From positions 6,595,001 to 6,659,000 of the forward strand of contig JAULSR010000001.1 in the NCBI GenBank assembly GCA_030512295.1: 64,000 nt of DNA. The letters run 5' to 3'. Every line of letters starts with the position of its first letter. Positions within the stretch are counted from its first letter, which is position 1. This document shows positions 1-12,094 of this stretch, one piece after another. The DNA is from Bombardia bombarda (Eukaryota > Ascomycota > Sordariomycetes > Sordariales > Lasiosphaeriaceae). The notes below the pieces were generated by a model that searched no databases, was not told where the DNA came from, and saw only the letters and a list, made by a program, of their open reading frames with translations. A program made the position numbers and the translations under genes.

Positions 1-1503
1 GGGCGACCCTGCAACGAGAGAATCCCCGCTACTGATCCCTTTATAGTCGGGCAGCGCGTGCTTGATTGTCTGTTCCCATCGGTCCAGGGCGGCACGGTTT
101 GTATTCCTGGTGCTTTCGGCTGCGGCAAGACTGTCATCAGTCAGTCGGTGTCCAAGTACTCCAATAGCGACGTCATTATCTACGTCGGATGTGGTGAGCG
201 CGGTAACGAGATGGCCGAGGTGCTGAGGGACTTCCCTACGCTGACCATCAAAAAGGATGGCCGCGAAGAGCCCATCATGAAGCGCACTAGCCTCATCGCC
301 AATACTTCCAATATGCCCGTCGCTGCGCGTGAGGCATCCATCTACACTGGTATTACTATCGCCGAGTACTTCAGAGACCAGGGCATGAATGTCGCCATGA
401 TGGCCGACTCATCCTCTCGTTGGGCTGAGGCCCTGAGAGAAATCTCTGGTCGTATGGGAGAGATGCCCGCTGATCAGGGCTTCCCTGCCTATCTCACTTC
501 CAAGTTAGCCTCCTTCTACCAGCGTGCCGGCAAGGTTGAGGCACTGGGTGTCAGTGATGACCAACGCAAAAAGCAGATATATTATGATACCTACGAGTAC
601 CCAAAGGAGATAGAGAAGTATGAAAATGATGTGGTGGATTGGGAGGCTAAACTGGCGGAATGGGAGGCCAGGAAGGCGGCCGGGCGTCTTGGTAAAGACG
701 AACAAGAATTTAAATGGGCCAAGCCGCGGAAGCCAGAGCACCAGATTATGCCAAATTACACAGGCACTATCAGCGTTGTCGCCGCTGTCTCGCCGCCCGG
801 TGGCGACTTCTCGGATCCCGTTACCTCGTCCACACTCAGTATTGTGCAGGTCTTTTGGGGTCTGGACAAAAAGCTGGCGCAGCGCAAGCACTTCCCGTCC
901 ATCAACACGGCAGTCAGTTACAGCAAGTACATGACCGCCGTGGACGAGTGGTATTTGGGGATCGATCCGAAGACCAAGATCAAGACCACAAAGCCCAAAT
1001 ATCCAGACTTTCCCCGGCTGCGCGATCGTATCGCCGATATTCTCTCCGACAGCGAGAAGCTTGACCAAGTCGTGCAGCTAGTTGGCAAGTCGGCCTTGTC
1101 AGACTCTGACAAGATTACGCTCGACATGGCGACGATCATCAAGGAAGACTTCTTGCAGCAAAATGGATACTCGGATTACGACAGGGAATGTCCCCTCTAC
1201 AAGACTGAGTGGATGATGAAGCTCATGGTGGGCTTCACCGATGAAGCACAGAGGGCTATAGCTGGAGGTCTCAAGTGGGCCAGCGTGCGTGAGGCCACGC
1301 AGGATCTACAGAGTCAACTGCGGAGTCTGAAGTTTGAGAATCCTGACGATGGACAACAAACAATTGTCAAAAGGGTGAGCATCTGTCCCTTTTTCCCTTG
1401 ACACGATTCTTAAATAATATGTTAGCTAACGGTCGTATCACTTTAGTATGAGGCGGTACAGAAGTCTATGCTGGAGAAGTTCGCGTCCGTTCTTGATGAG
1501 TAG
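1..1503 (+). CDS. vma1: V-type proton ATPase catalytic subunit A, 3' part, with a large insert
   Basis: Catalytic ATP-hydrolysing subunit of the V1 sector, which acidifies vacuoles and endosomes. The window opens inside the gene, in frame from base 1. Exons are 1-1374 and 1447-1503, with intron 1375-1446 starting GTGAGC and ending TTTAG. The P-loop GAFGCGKT lies near 103-126, followed by GERGNEM, SSSRWAEALREISGR and SPPGGDFSDPVT, which are all family hallmarks. The C-terminus ends in EKFASVLDE, as in Neurospora-type subunits. Two stretches are odd. About 71 charged residues (550-762) replace the usual short loop of about 6 residues before the strand TISVVAAV. About 12 extra residues (GIDPKTKIKTTK, near 958-993) follow DEWYL. 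Both are open and in frame. The gene may be a diverged paralogue rather than the housekeeping copy. The insert could instead be an unrecognised 216-nt intron (548-763, GTGTCA..ACACAG), but I see no good branch point. Confidence 0.9.
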
Positions 1504-2355
1504 ACAAAGCCAGCCAAACAGTCAGGCAGGCTACTGGTCAGCCTGGGTCAGCCTAGTCAAGACAGTCATTACACCGTGCATGTTTGCTTTAAAAGGACGG
1601 GTGTGGAGGTATGGTTCTTCGAGCTGTGGGGTTTCCCTTGTCTAGCTTACAAGTCGCCCATGTATGCATGTACAGTTTACATTCGAAAGACGGGGTGGGC
1701 CTTTATATAGAGCTTTGGAGTAGCTTTATCGCTTCTCATCGTGTAGTTGAATGAAGGGTGGGGTGAATGGAGTGAGGGAGGTAACCCGCGACCGTTTGAA
1801 CCTTGTTGTGTTTCTTCTTTGTCCTTCATTCTCTCAGCTCTTTTCTCTCTCTCTATCTCCCTCCTTCTTGCTACTAGAATAACTACCTAATCTTTCCTCG
1901 GCTCTCTACACAGATTGACAAAAGCGCCTGGTGAATTATACTCTTGCCGTACTAATGGATGCATGATTTAATAAGGAATGGTATGCCCCACCTGTGAGAG
2001 CAGGGCAGCGTTGGGTTCTCGCTCCTTATGAGAATGGTAAGGAGTAGACCGCCTGCGCTGGTGCGGGGTGTTAGAGAGCGTCATGATTGACGATGTATTG
2101 CAATGGTTTGAACGAGGTTTATGAGGTTAGTAGCCACTAGCTGTGGTGGTGATAACCTGGACATGACACATTAAATGGGGAAAGATAATTTCAGTGCTTC
2201 ATAAAGTCTTTCGAGGAGCAGTAGCCCGTAGCCTCGTCTGTAATATAGATAAGAAGGATGAAGTCGCGACCGTAAATAATTCCACCCTGTTACTTCCACA
2301 TTGATGAACAAGGTCTGTGATCAGTTTCCGTCCTTAAGGAATACTAATGAAAATC
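1504..2355. other. intergenic, 3' of V-ATPase and 3' of the NLR pseudogene
   Basis: About 850 bp between convergent genes. It has a pyrimidine-rich stretch near 1808-1865 and no recognisable coding region or RNA gene. Confidence 0.5.
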
Positions 2356-5300
2356 TCACATCCCTAAATGAGAACGCAATTCACCTACTCGATTATTGTC
2401 CTCTATCCTTTTTGCTTGACTTGACTTAGGTGGTTCGCTAAGCCATTGAGGAAATTTCTTTTTCTCGAACAAAAGAGCGAAAAGGTGCTTTTCGTCCATT
2501 TTCTCAATGAAAAGATCCCAATCTTTTTGTGTTGTCATATTAAGCAGCCCCCCTTTTCGACAAGGAGACAACACGACTTAGATCTTTCTTTGTCACTCCA
2601 ATGAAAGCTCCCTCCATAACGGCCGCAATTCAGGACATGTACGTCCAACGGGGTCAGGCCACTAGGTCTGATCGCATTCGGGTCGCAACCTTCTAGGCTC
2701 AGTACATGCTCTACTATAGGTGGATAACCGTAGCACAGCATGCAATTCTGAATCTCCGCTTGTTCTGGACAGTACGGTAGAAGCCCTATGATCATATCGA
2801 TACACACCCTGGGTATCTTAGAGCCAGCCGTGCCGTGATGTAGCCTCGCAGCGTATAGAATATCCTTGAGCTCATCACCTGGCACGGGGGAAATACTCGC
2901 GATGAGCTTCAACGAGTCTGAAGGCTCGTGCCACTCTGATATCGTGCTGTGCTTTAGGGAAGACTAGAGATTGGCGTAAATACGATTCGAGTAGTAGGCA
3001 AAACCTCGTCCCATGTGCTTAGCAGCGTCGCGTAAATACGTCCTCAGTCCGTACTTAGCTGCAAAGCAGAATCACGAACTGTGTTGCCATTTACCGGGGA
3101 AGTAGTCAGCAAAGAATGTATCCGGAACGCTGGAAATAAACCCATACTGGCTCCGACCAGTTGTTTTTTCGGCATCCTTAGCATGGCGAATAATTGCCCT
3201 GTATGGAACGTGCAGAAAGTTTTCGTATGATTCTACGCTGGGACGGTTGTTTTTGGTTTTGGCCAGCATGAAATTGAGCTTCATCAGAAACGCATGGCCG
3301 TTGTCGAACGTATTGATCGCGCTCTCGCCAAGGATCATGGTTTTAAAATGAGGCTCCTTCCTGACAAAATTCCTTACTGTCTGATGCATAAATTGAACCC
3401 TTTTGGCACTAGATACTGGCGATGTTGGGTCGGTGATCACATCTACTAGTCCTCCAGTCATGTGCATTACTTTTTGCTCTGCTAATTTGAGCTCGCTGTC
3501 GAGTTTCAGCATGCTGTCGAGTTCCTGGACCTTGGCTTTGCATTCCGCAAACGTGGCAATATCTGCACATTCCATGATATAGAATGCGTGCAGCACTTGC
3601 ATGGTATTACCCTCTGACCGTGCCATAGACTCCAGGATGGCGTAAGTCTTCCGTCGAGAACTTGGTAGCATTCTCTTAATGATGGCCTCGTAGTATTGCT
3701 CCAGGTCAACAGGCAGAGATGCCAGAGTGTCACATAGATGTCTCTCAAGGGCATCTTTATCTTCTTGGCTCGCCTCTGTAATTTGCATTAAGTCATAAAG
3801 CACAAGCTTCGTCCAAAGGAAGACTCCTTGAGACCGATCAACAATAGAAGGTACCAGATCGAGCAGTAGACTGGTCCCATGAGCCATAATAGCCCTGGAG
3901 GAAATGGTACCAGTGCAAAACCGGCGCATATCGTCCGCTGTGTAATCATGAATCCGAAACCCCGGGCATGACTTGAAGTGTTTCTCAAATGTTTCCAACT
4001 GGCGGCTGGAAACGCATATTTTCAGTTTTGTCGTGGACTTCGCTGATTGATTGACGAGGTCTTTGATGAATGAAGCAATCAATTCTGGACTTCCGTCATA
4101 TTCGTCCAGGGCGTCGATAAACAAACAGATGTCCAAATTCGTCGCTTTTTGGTTTATGATCCTCATCAACCCGTTCTCGAGGTCCAACCTTGACCACTCT
4201 TCATTCTCCACTTCTCGTCTGATCTTGTCTCGCATTTCTTCGAGTTTGATGATTCTCCGGATATCCTGTTGGATCTTTTCATCTATTGCAATACCCGCAT
4301 ATCTCATGATGTGCAAAATATTCAGCTCCAAGCTGATTCTTTCCCACCACAATTTCACGTAGTCTTGGAAGTCTGGAATATGTCGCTTGACGACTGACAG
4401 CCTGTCCGTAGTAAGTCTGAGCAGGTTGTCAATGCCTCCAGTGTGACATCTCCGAAACTCGTTTCTCTTGGAAATGAGTTCCGTCTCAATGAATTGGGTA
4501 TCACTTTAGAGCTTTTTGGGGTCAAAGTCGATGGTTGGCAATTCGTACAATGGTGACATTATTCTTCGCAGCTCAGTCGTGGCATTTAACTCGGCTAGCA
4601 TCTGAATGCTAGCAGTGCATTTGGCATTAACAACTCCGACATGCCTGGTGATCAAGTCGCGAATGTCGGACCCCAAATCCTGCAGACCCTGTCGCCGAGC
4701 ACGTTGAAGATACTTTTGCTGTACGATATGGTAGAGTGCGTCGGTCAGGTCTGATTCATCCTTAAATATCTGACTCAGTAGGCTTCTAAGTAAACCTTCG
4801 AAAGACTTCTGTAACTCGTTTCCACGGCGGTGGAAGAAGAAGTTCGCCGTGATCATGTGCGATCCTGATTTTCCGAACGTGGAAAGTTCCTTGGTTTGTC
4901 GAGCGTAACATGAACTTCATCAATGTCGACTTGCCTGATCCAGGTTTGCCTCTAATCCAAAATATTTCGTGTTCGTGCTGGAGCCATTTGCTGAAGCCAA
5001 CGGAAAACTCATCATCAAAGACCCATTCAAACGTGTCTTCATAGTTCTTTGTGATCTGTTTTAGACGGTCGTCACTCCCTGGAGGACGAAAAGAATCAAC
5101 AATAGCTATCAAACCAATTAGTTTAGATCCACATAACAACTGAGTATGGATAAGTTTAACCTTTAAAGTTCCAAGTATCGCCTGCATATCCATCCTCGAT
5201 CGCAACAGCACTTAGTTCTCCAGTGCTGCTCGACTCGAAGGCGGTAAGCAGTGCTTCAGGATGAATCAGTGCAGGATTTTGAGAGGTATCCCGCTCGTTC

Positions 5301-6554
5301 CGTGGATCATCTCCGGAAAGCCTGCATATATGATTCATCCTAGCGGTAATTATATTGAGAGTATTGTCATCCTCCGGGAATTTGACCATGTTCGAGTGGT
5401 CCTTATTAATGTGAATTACCGAGGTTGGACTGGAAAAGTTGAGACCACCAGTGGCCGAATCTCTTGGGACTCGCACGTGTGCAGGTTCGGATGCAGCGAG
5501 TACCGGGTGGTACCATGGGAGCTATGAGAAGTTAGTATCTTTTGGCATAATATCTATTTCCTTGTGTTGACTCCTTACATTATTAGACGACTGTATCGGT
5601 TGTGATTCATATGCCCAAACAAACTTCATATGGTTGTTGTCCGAGATTCCAGTGAAGCTGCTCTCAAGAGTGGGCATGAATTCGGACTTATCTGATAGCT
5701 GTCCCAACAGAGCTTCACTTGGGTGGCCCACGATCAGCTTGTTGGGAAGCTCAAGGTCTATACCTTTGCTGGGCACTCCAAATAAAATGCCACCTTTTAT
5801 TTTGCTAAGCATCGTTTGCTTCTCTTCGGCGTCTGCGAGGAAGAGAATAGTTTGCTTTAGGACCACTCCACCCAGGCTATGAGCAAGAAAGACAAGCGGC
5901 TTCGCGGACGGGGATGACCACTCGTTGGATAAAAGTGTTTGCATTAGGCTGTTCGCTAGATCTAAGATCGTTTGCTTAGATCGGTTATTTCCCTTGAGAG
6001 CAGTATCGTATCCATAGAGGAAGAATCGAGTGTTGGGCAAGCGTTTTGGTAGAGCATCTCTGATCCACATGAATGATTTATCCCCTCCACGTGGTTGCCA
6101 GGAGCCGAAGGTATGGCTCGCGAGCCCAGAGATAGCAATACAACTAATTAGCGTTAGCTAAATACCATGTAATAGTGCAAAGTTAACTGACTCACTCATA
6201 TTTATGCCTCTCCGGCGCAACATCATTCAGGGGGGTAATGGCATTAAAATGAGAGTCGATAATGACCGAATCGTCCTTGTTTGGGATTCGGAATTCCCAT
6301 TGTTTCTTCACCTCCTTCGAATACTCTTTCGCAAAGATTGGCGATTTCTTGAAAGTGACTGTTGCGGCCTACAAAGGCCGGCGTTCCTCTTCGTTCTCCT
6401 CAAGTGAAAAGCGACTAGAGGCTGCAAGAGACCATACATCCATCTCGTTTGGTTCGAGCTTGACCAATCCAGCGATCAGCTTCCGAGCAGAATCTCGGTC
6501 ACATCCAGGTGGGATGTTTCGCACTCGATAGACCACCTTCGGCTTCTCAGCCAT
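2356..6554 (-). pseudogene. NLR/STAND protein: alpha/beta-hydrolase, NACHT and ankyrin-like tail, disrupted
   Basis: Fungal NLRs are intracellular nucleotide-operated switches tied to non-self recognition and cell death. Reading begins at ATG 6554 (MAEKPKVVYRVR). The N-terminal SesB-like lipase domain follows, with ISGLASHTFGSW, a GYDTAL strand and the nucleophile-elbow motif AHSLGG. Next come a NACHT P-loop (GKPGSGKST), TANFFFHRRGNEL, the Walker B segment LFIDALDEYDG and the SSRQ motif, then an ankyrin-like tail (DPNAIRPSGLTPLDV). Introns with good signals are 6195-6144, 5578-5522 and 5160-5106. Lesions that introns do not explain well are TAG 6371-6369, a one-base frameshift near 4905-4912, TAA 4508-4506, TGA 3074-3072, TAG 2966-2964 and a frameshift in a G6 run near 2545. 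Family-like sequence runs on both sides of each lesion. TGA 3074 alone could be spliced out by a 36-nt GTAAAT..GCAG intron, which would be unusually short. Sequencing error could explain the frameshifts but not all the stops. Confidence 0.85.
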
Positions 6555-6857
6555 GTTGATACAGTAATCTTCGATGCTGTTGGATCTTGTTGCTGTTGTG
6601 CTAATTCCGCAATTGTGTTGATGAGGGGAAATCGTATCGGGCTGAGTTTGAAACAGAGGCAGCCAAAAAGCCCTAAGCCCAAGGTCACACACACAACCTC
6701 GCTCAGATTTTAGGCAGAGAGGTTGGGGGCCGAAACGTGACGCCACACCAGAAGCGTCTCTGTCTCAAGACTGTCAAAGACAGAGAACACACAGATCACC
6801 AGATAAACCTAACCAGACAACTACCTCTGGTCGAAGATATAACTAGAGAATCAGAGG
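6555..6857. promoter_or_regulatory. short divergent intergenic region
   Basis: About 300 bp separates the NLR pseudogene start (left) from the DUF6601-like gene (right), so it should hold both promoters. No specific motif is identified. Confidence 0.35.
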
Positions 6858-8038
6858 ATGGCAAACGTAAGCGCGTTCAGGGCCATTCCCATCACGAGTC
6901 AACATCTGGGTTAGAAGCTAACCGAGAGACCTAACAGACGTACCAACAGCAAACACCCTTCGCCATCAATGTTCTGAGCGTCGGCACGAATGTTGGGTCT
7001 CCTTCGAGAACACCCACCGGACAATCCGGGACTGCTGGGACTGATACCGGCCTTGCCGCATTGCTCCCGGCCACACACCGAACGCGAGCTCACAACGTCA
7101 AATCGCCGACTCTGCATATCGACTATGTAGCCGGAGAATTCAGCACAAAACGCGTGGAGGACATTGCCAAATACCTGCGCGTAGTCGGCAGGCCGATGCC
7201 CCCTCGGCCGCTGTACTATCAGCGCTTGCTCAGCCGCGAGATCTTCGTCACACAGCAGATGGACATGCACCTGGTGTGGACCGAAGGGCGCATCTTCATA
7301 AAGCCCATCCCGCGGCTTCTGCTCGAGCCGACCTTTTGGTCCGACTTCTTGTCCTGCGAGCGGGACGGCTGCAAATGCTGGCTGCACAGCGGCGATGCCT
7401 CGTCAAAAGAGGCATCTCTCGAATGCGAGAAGCGCAAGGTCTGGAGGAACTGCCTCGGCTTCCTCTTTTCCTACACGGCCCTGATCGCGTACGAGAACGA
7501 CTTTGATGCTGCCAAAGCGCTGTGCCTGCTGCCGTCAGACGTGCAGTGGGCTTCGTGGAGGCAGCTTGCGGAGCAGCTCCTTGCGGATGACTGCATCTAC
7601 CAGAAAGTCAGCACGCGCTTCCTATACGGGGAGCTCAGGCTGAACCGCCTCAACAAGATCTACATCTACATCCGCGGGGATATTCGCGGCTACATGAGCC
7701 GTTGGAATCGGTTTGGGGGCTTCCTCAGGGACAACCTTACTTGGCTGCTCTCGGTCTTTGCCTACATCGCCGTCATCCTGACTGCGCTGCGGGTCGGGCT
7801 TGCGACGAGCTCTCTGCAGAACAGCGACGCGTTTCAGTCTTTCTCTCTCGGTTTCACTGTCTTGTCTCTGGTAGGCCCTGTGGCTATTGTGGTTCTGATT
7901 GTTTTGTACACATCCGTGATGTTGCTATGGAACGTGCGGGTGATGCTGAGGTTCGAGAATGAGCGAATAATAGCGATGGGCATTCGGAGTTTGCGACCGG
8001 AAGGTTCGAGTCAAAAGCAAGAGAAGAATTCTGCATAG
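6858..8038 (+). CDS. DUF6601-like membrane protein
   Basis: Function unknown. Exons are 6858-6866 (MAN) and 6938-8038. The intron 6867-6937 has donor GTAAGC, a GCTAAC branch point and acceptor AACAG, and the frame closes to 369 residues. The tiny first exon was chosen because the long reading frame has no suitable upstream ATG and the splice signals are strong. Residues about 25-60 are Ser/Thr/Gly-rich. A conserved core then includes YLRVVGRPMPPRPLYYQ, MHLVWTEGRIFIKPIPR, a Cys cluster (CERDGCKCW) and LNKIYIYIRGDIRGY. Two hydrophobic segments near the C-terminus (NLTWLLSVFAYIAVILTALR and the stretch around VGPVAIVVLIVLYTSVMLLW) are likely membrane spans. This order of features matches what I remember of the fungal DUF6601 family, but the family name was not checked. 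Its neighbours do not suggest a role. Confidence 0.75.
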
Positions 8039-8745
8039 TTAAGTAGGTTGTTGTGCGTGGTTTGGAAGGAGCGAAGGGGCAAACACAAACGGACACGTGA
8101 GGTGACATATTGGTCCTGCCTAAACCAAAATTAAGGTGCTCACTCATCCGGTCCCACGTTTCGAGTCCCCACCTCATCCTACCACAACTTTGGGCATCTC
8201 CTTACTATTGCTTGGACCATGTTTTCTCTCTTTTCTGTTTGGTCAATATTTCATTGGAGGACATGGGTGCTAGCAAACAACACCTAATATAGACACTGAT
8301 TGAATGATACGATGGCACAGGTGACCATGGGTATGCCGCGGCCCCCAATGAAAGGATGGAAGTTCAAAAACTACCTTAGGTTTGCAATCTACTATTATCG
8401 GTATAAAGGAAAGAACACTGATTACAACATTGCGATATTACTGATCGACCATTCAAATGACAGTTTTCCGCACATCGCATTTCTCGCGTTGTCGTGCCGT
8501 AAATATTACCCCCAAGATGGAATCCCCAAATGAGCGTGGGCAACATAAATCCCTTTGTTACTCTCTTCCGGTTAGTAGCAAAAAGGGAAAAGGAGCGAAG
8601 CCAAGCCCAGCCCAGCCAAGCCAAGCCAAACACAAGAAAGGAAAGCCGAACTGGATAAACGAGCGACGAAAAGAAACCCCCCCTTCCTCAACCCCGACAA
8701 TCTTTCCTAGGTACCTATTGCCCTACCTTACCCATCCACCCAGCC
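8039..8745. other. intergenic between convergent genes
   Basis: About 700 bp with short CCAAG/CCCAG pentamer repeats near 8600-8630 and no convincing coding sequence. Confidence 0.45.
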
Positions 8746-9624
8746 TTAAGCACAAGGCGCATCACACCGTCCAATATGGTCCTCCACCGGGTTCAAGCAC
8801 TGCCCGCCGCACGAGCACAGCAGCTGGAGAGTGTTCCCCGTCGTAGCCACCGACGAGCACGTGTTGCCCGGCCCGTTGTTGTTGCTCGCCCCTCCAACGC
8901 CGCCCGTCGTCGATGGGAAGACATTGTTGACGGGCGAGGTGGGCGCCTGCCGCCGGCCCTTGACCTTGACCGTGTGCAATGCTACGTTTCTGCGACCATG
9001 CTGATCCTGGTGCTGCTGCTGCTGCTGCTGGGGCTCATCGTCATGCTGCTGCAGCTGCTTGGCGTTGGGCGGCAGGCAGACGTAGAGCGCCTGGATTGGG
9101 TCTGTCTTGGCCTTGCCGTTTGCGCAGTTCTCTTTGCTGCCGGCGCAGTAGGCTTTGACGATGTCTTCTTCTTTGAAGTCTGTTGGGAAGAGCGGTCGGG
9201 TTAGATCAAGGTGGAATAGGGTGATTAAGGTAGGGGAAATCGTGAGTTGTTGGGAATTTTGGGGATGGAATAGGGGTGAAGCCATTCTTGATGGTGTTTG
9301 ATGTTATTGTTGTCGTAAAAATAGGGGGCAACGTAGAGAGAGTGGAGACTGCCAGACATCTCAAAGACAGGGATGTAAAGGGGTAAGGAAAATAGGGGGA
9401 AACCCACTTTGGTGGTCACGTAGGATGTAACCGCAGTATGTGAAGCCCTGACCACATATCGCAGGGCTCGAGGGACTGGATGGCACTGGGCCAAGCGCAG
9501 CCCAGGAGGTGGACGGAGATGCGGCCGAGAAGAAAGAAGGAGACGACGGGGTGGCCCATGACTGGGCAGCGGCCAGGCCGAGCAGCGTCGCCGCTGCGGC
9601 GGAGAGGCCAAGAGAGGCAATCAT
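8746..9624 (-). CDS. small secreted cysteine-rich protein
   Basis: Function unknown; a candidate secreted effector or cell-surface protein. Exons are 9624-9408 and 9179-8746, with intron 9407-9180 (donor GTGGGT, acceptor CAACAG). The splice joins GYILRDHQ to NFKEEDIVKAYC in frame and gives 216 residues. The N-terminus MIASLGLSAAAATLLGLAAAQSW is a typical signal peptide. The mature part has about eleven cysteines: a CGQGFTYCGYIL motif, YCAGSKENC, then a C-terminal cluster (LLCSCGGQC, GRCDAPC). The middle has a Gln/His-rich stretch (QQQQQQHQDQH) and a Gly/Asn/Ser-rich linker, so it looks like a disordered region between cysteine modules. The intron is long (228 nt) for this window. An unspliced reading would lose the signal peptide, which supports the spliced model. 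Confidence 0.75.
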
Positions 9625-12094
9625 GTTGATCTTTTTGTCTGTAATGGTAGGTTCTCGTAACCTGAAAGTGTAGTTGCTGCGTGGGAACCGTACAAGCTCC
9701 CTCTTGTTAGCTTTGATGCTCCCCTTTGATGATGTCTCAAGCTGGAGAGATGTCTCAATAAGTACACCGATGAAGAAGAAAAGAAAAACAAGAGTTATAT
9801 GTGTCTATCCGGACTGCTACGGTCATAATATACAGCCTCTTCTTCTGCATCTGACCGCCTTCGGTTCTGATCCCCCTTACACTGCAGAGCTCGATTGGCG
9901 TTGGCATCTCAACGTTTCAAGAGCGTCGTCAACACCCGACTAGACCTCCCAATAGATTTGCTCTCCATCGCCAGTCCGACGTTGACTGACAAGAGCCAGC
10001 TAGCAGTTACCGCCCGTATTTCTTCCATTCTCCACAACAATCGGGGCAAGAGAACATGTGTGTCAACCACGTCGCCGTATCACATGGGACAGTCTGATTT
10101 CCAAGGGTGGCGAGAGCCTAGGGGACGGGTACGAGGCGAGAAAACGTGGTCACGGTCGAGGACTTACGAAGAGCGTCGGGAGACAAGAAAGCGCTTCTGG
10201 CCAACAGGATTCATTCCATTGCTACGACGCGTAAGAAGTTCTCCAATGCTTGCTTGCCCATGTGCCACGACGTAACCAGAAGCTGAAAGAGTGCTCATAA
10301 TGACAACTGATGGTCGGACATGACCGACTGTTCTTCTGCGTCCGTAAGTAGGTGGATAGGCAACTATGGTGGTCAGGCACGGGAGAGGCGACGGGACACA
10401 AGCTGGTGGAGGAACAGGTTCAAGGAGATCTCGAGTTCGCTGTCACCTTCGCTCGGTGATGCAGCTCGGAACTTGTCGGCGAATGGAGGAACTCAGCTTA
10501 TTGTTGGGGGTAGAAGGGGGAGGATAAAAGCGACAGAAAGGAAAAGATGGAAAGCGTTGAGTGGTGGTGGCAATATCGATCGACGCACTTACTGTATCAA
10601 GGCGTCTAATTCGAAGAAATTCTCCGTCCCCATCTCTTGGCGATTTGTGCTCAGGAGCGCATGTTCACCACTGTACAGGTTTGCCAAGGCAGTAGTAGAA
10701 AGGCACGAGATGGATATTGCTATGATGCCGGAGCTAGGCGTTCTTCATGCCATGGCGAGTCTGGAAACCATTCGAGAATGGAACAAAGAGCAGTCAAGTA
10801 CATGTGTAAACAATTTTGTCATCTTTAAAACTGACGTCAGAAATCATTTTGAAGTAATATGACAGGTGATTAGAACCATGGGCTGTCCAACGTCGACAGG
10901 AGATGAACATCCGAGCCAAGTCACTGGCAGTACGTACACACAGAAGAGGCACGTACCCCTTTACACAACAAAGACAGGTTACGGTACTTTGCCAAACAAC
11001 CAAAGCGGACAAACGATAGTACTCTCTATTGATTTTACAATATCTTCTAAAGTCCATTCCAGATCCAAAGCCAGCTATAACTCAAAGAAGCTCCGATCGG
11101 GCAACCGCAATACTATATTAACGGCACGATACTTTTGCTATATCTCCCACATTAAATGGTACATTATTAGGGAGTAGTGGTGTAGACTTTGCTTGCAATA
11201 TCCCCCTTTATCTCTCACCCACTCAGGCAGGGACGGGGCTGGGCTGGGGTCAGCTGGGAAGCTGAGAAACATGAATGCAAGCAAGCCACAGATACTTTTG
11301 GCAACAGACTCGCGCACACATACTAACACACGCACAGGAAATAACCGACATGGCTGGAATGATTTGCATGGCTCACGCCTCAACGACCAAGAAAAAAAGC
11401 AGCGAAAGGAAAAAGACCAGAGTCTGCTGTACCCCCAAACCCCCTCCCCGGCGATATAGTAACCCTTTCGATCCCCTGACCGGCCACCGGAAAAGGCAAA
11501 AAAAAAAAAAAGAACCAAGAGAAAAAAAAACAAGACGTCTCTTGAGATGCAACGAAGTCATCCATTCCTTGGTAATCCATACCCACACTCCCATTTCTCA
11601 GCGCTATGCACCAAACTTCATATACCGTCCATCCTATGGCTTTCGTGTTGCCCCGGTTCTTCTTTTGTCTGTTCCCTTCTTCCTTCCTTCCCCACTTTGT
11701 GATTTCTTGGACAAATGAAAAGGAAAAAGAGAGGTTTATGCAATCCACCAGTATTGCTCATGTGGCCTGCCTGCCTTTGTAGGGAGGCGGCTGACAAGTT
11801 GTATTTAAGCTCGATCCAGAATCCAGTTGAAGCTGCAATCTAGCCGAAGTAGTGTAGTAAATGGGGAAGGTTAGTGCCGATGCAATGGGCCGTGATGTGA
11901 TGTCCTCTCGAGGAGTAAGAGAAAGTGGGCATCATCCCTGAGTCAACCACTCCAATCAATAAGTGGGGTATCCCGGGTCAACAACAGGGGGGGGAGAAGG
12001 GAGGAATTAGTATATTTGTTTGGGTTGGGAAAAGCCTATTCTTTTCTTGGGTTTTCTTTGTTCTTGTTATTTTTGACACATGTTGATTTTTTGT
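9625..12094. other. intergenic, upstream of the secreted protein gene and 3' of spg1
   Basis: About 2.5 kb. It has an A13 run near 11499-11512 and many short open frames without family resemblance. Nothing here supports a gene. A Gly/Arg-rich frame at 10320-10862 was considered and dropped. Confidence 0.4.

Noticed and set aside
5522..5578. In-frame TAG within the NLR lipase-like part, seemingly another nonsense codon
   Set aside because: A 57-nt intron with GTAAGG donor, ACTAAC branch and CATAG acceptor removes it and keeps the frame.
10320..10862. 180-codon plus-strand frame
   Set aside because: No recognisable motif, low conservation-type signal and no splice context to extend it.
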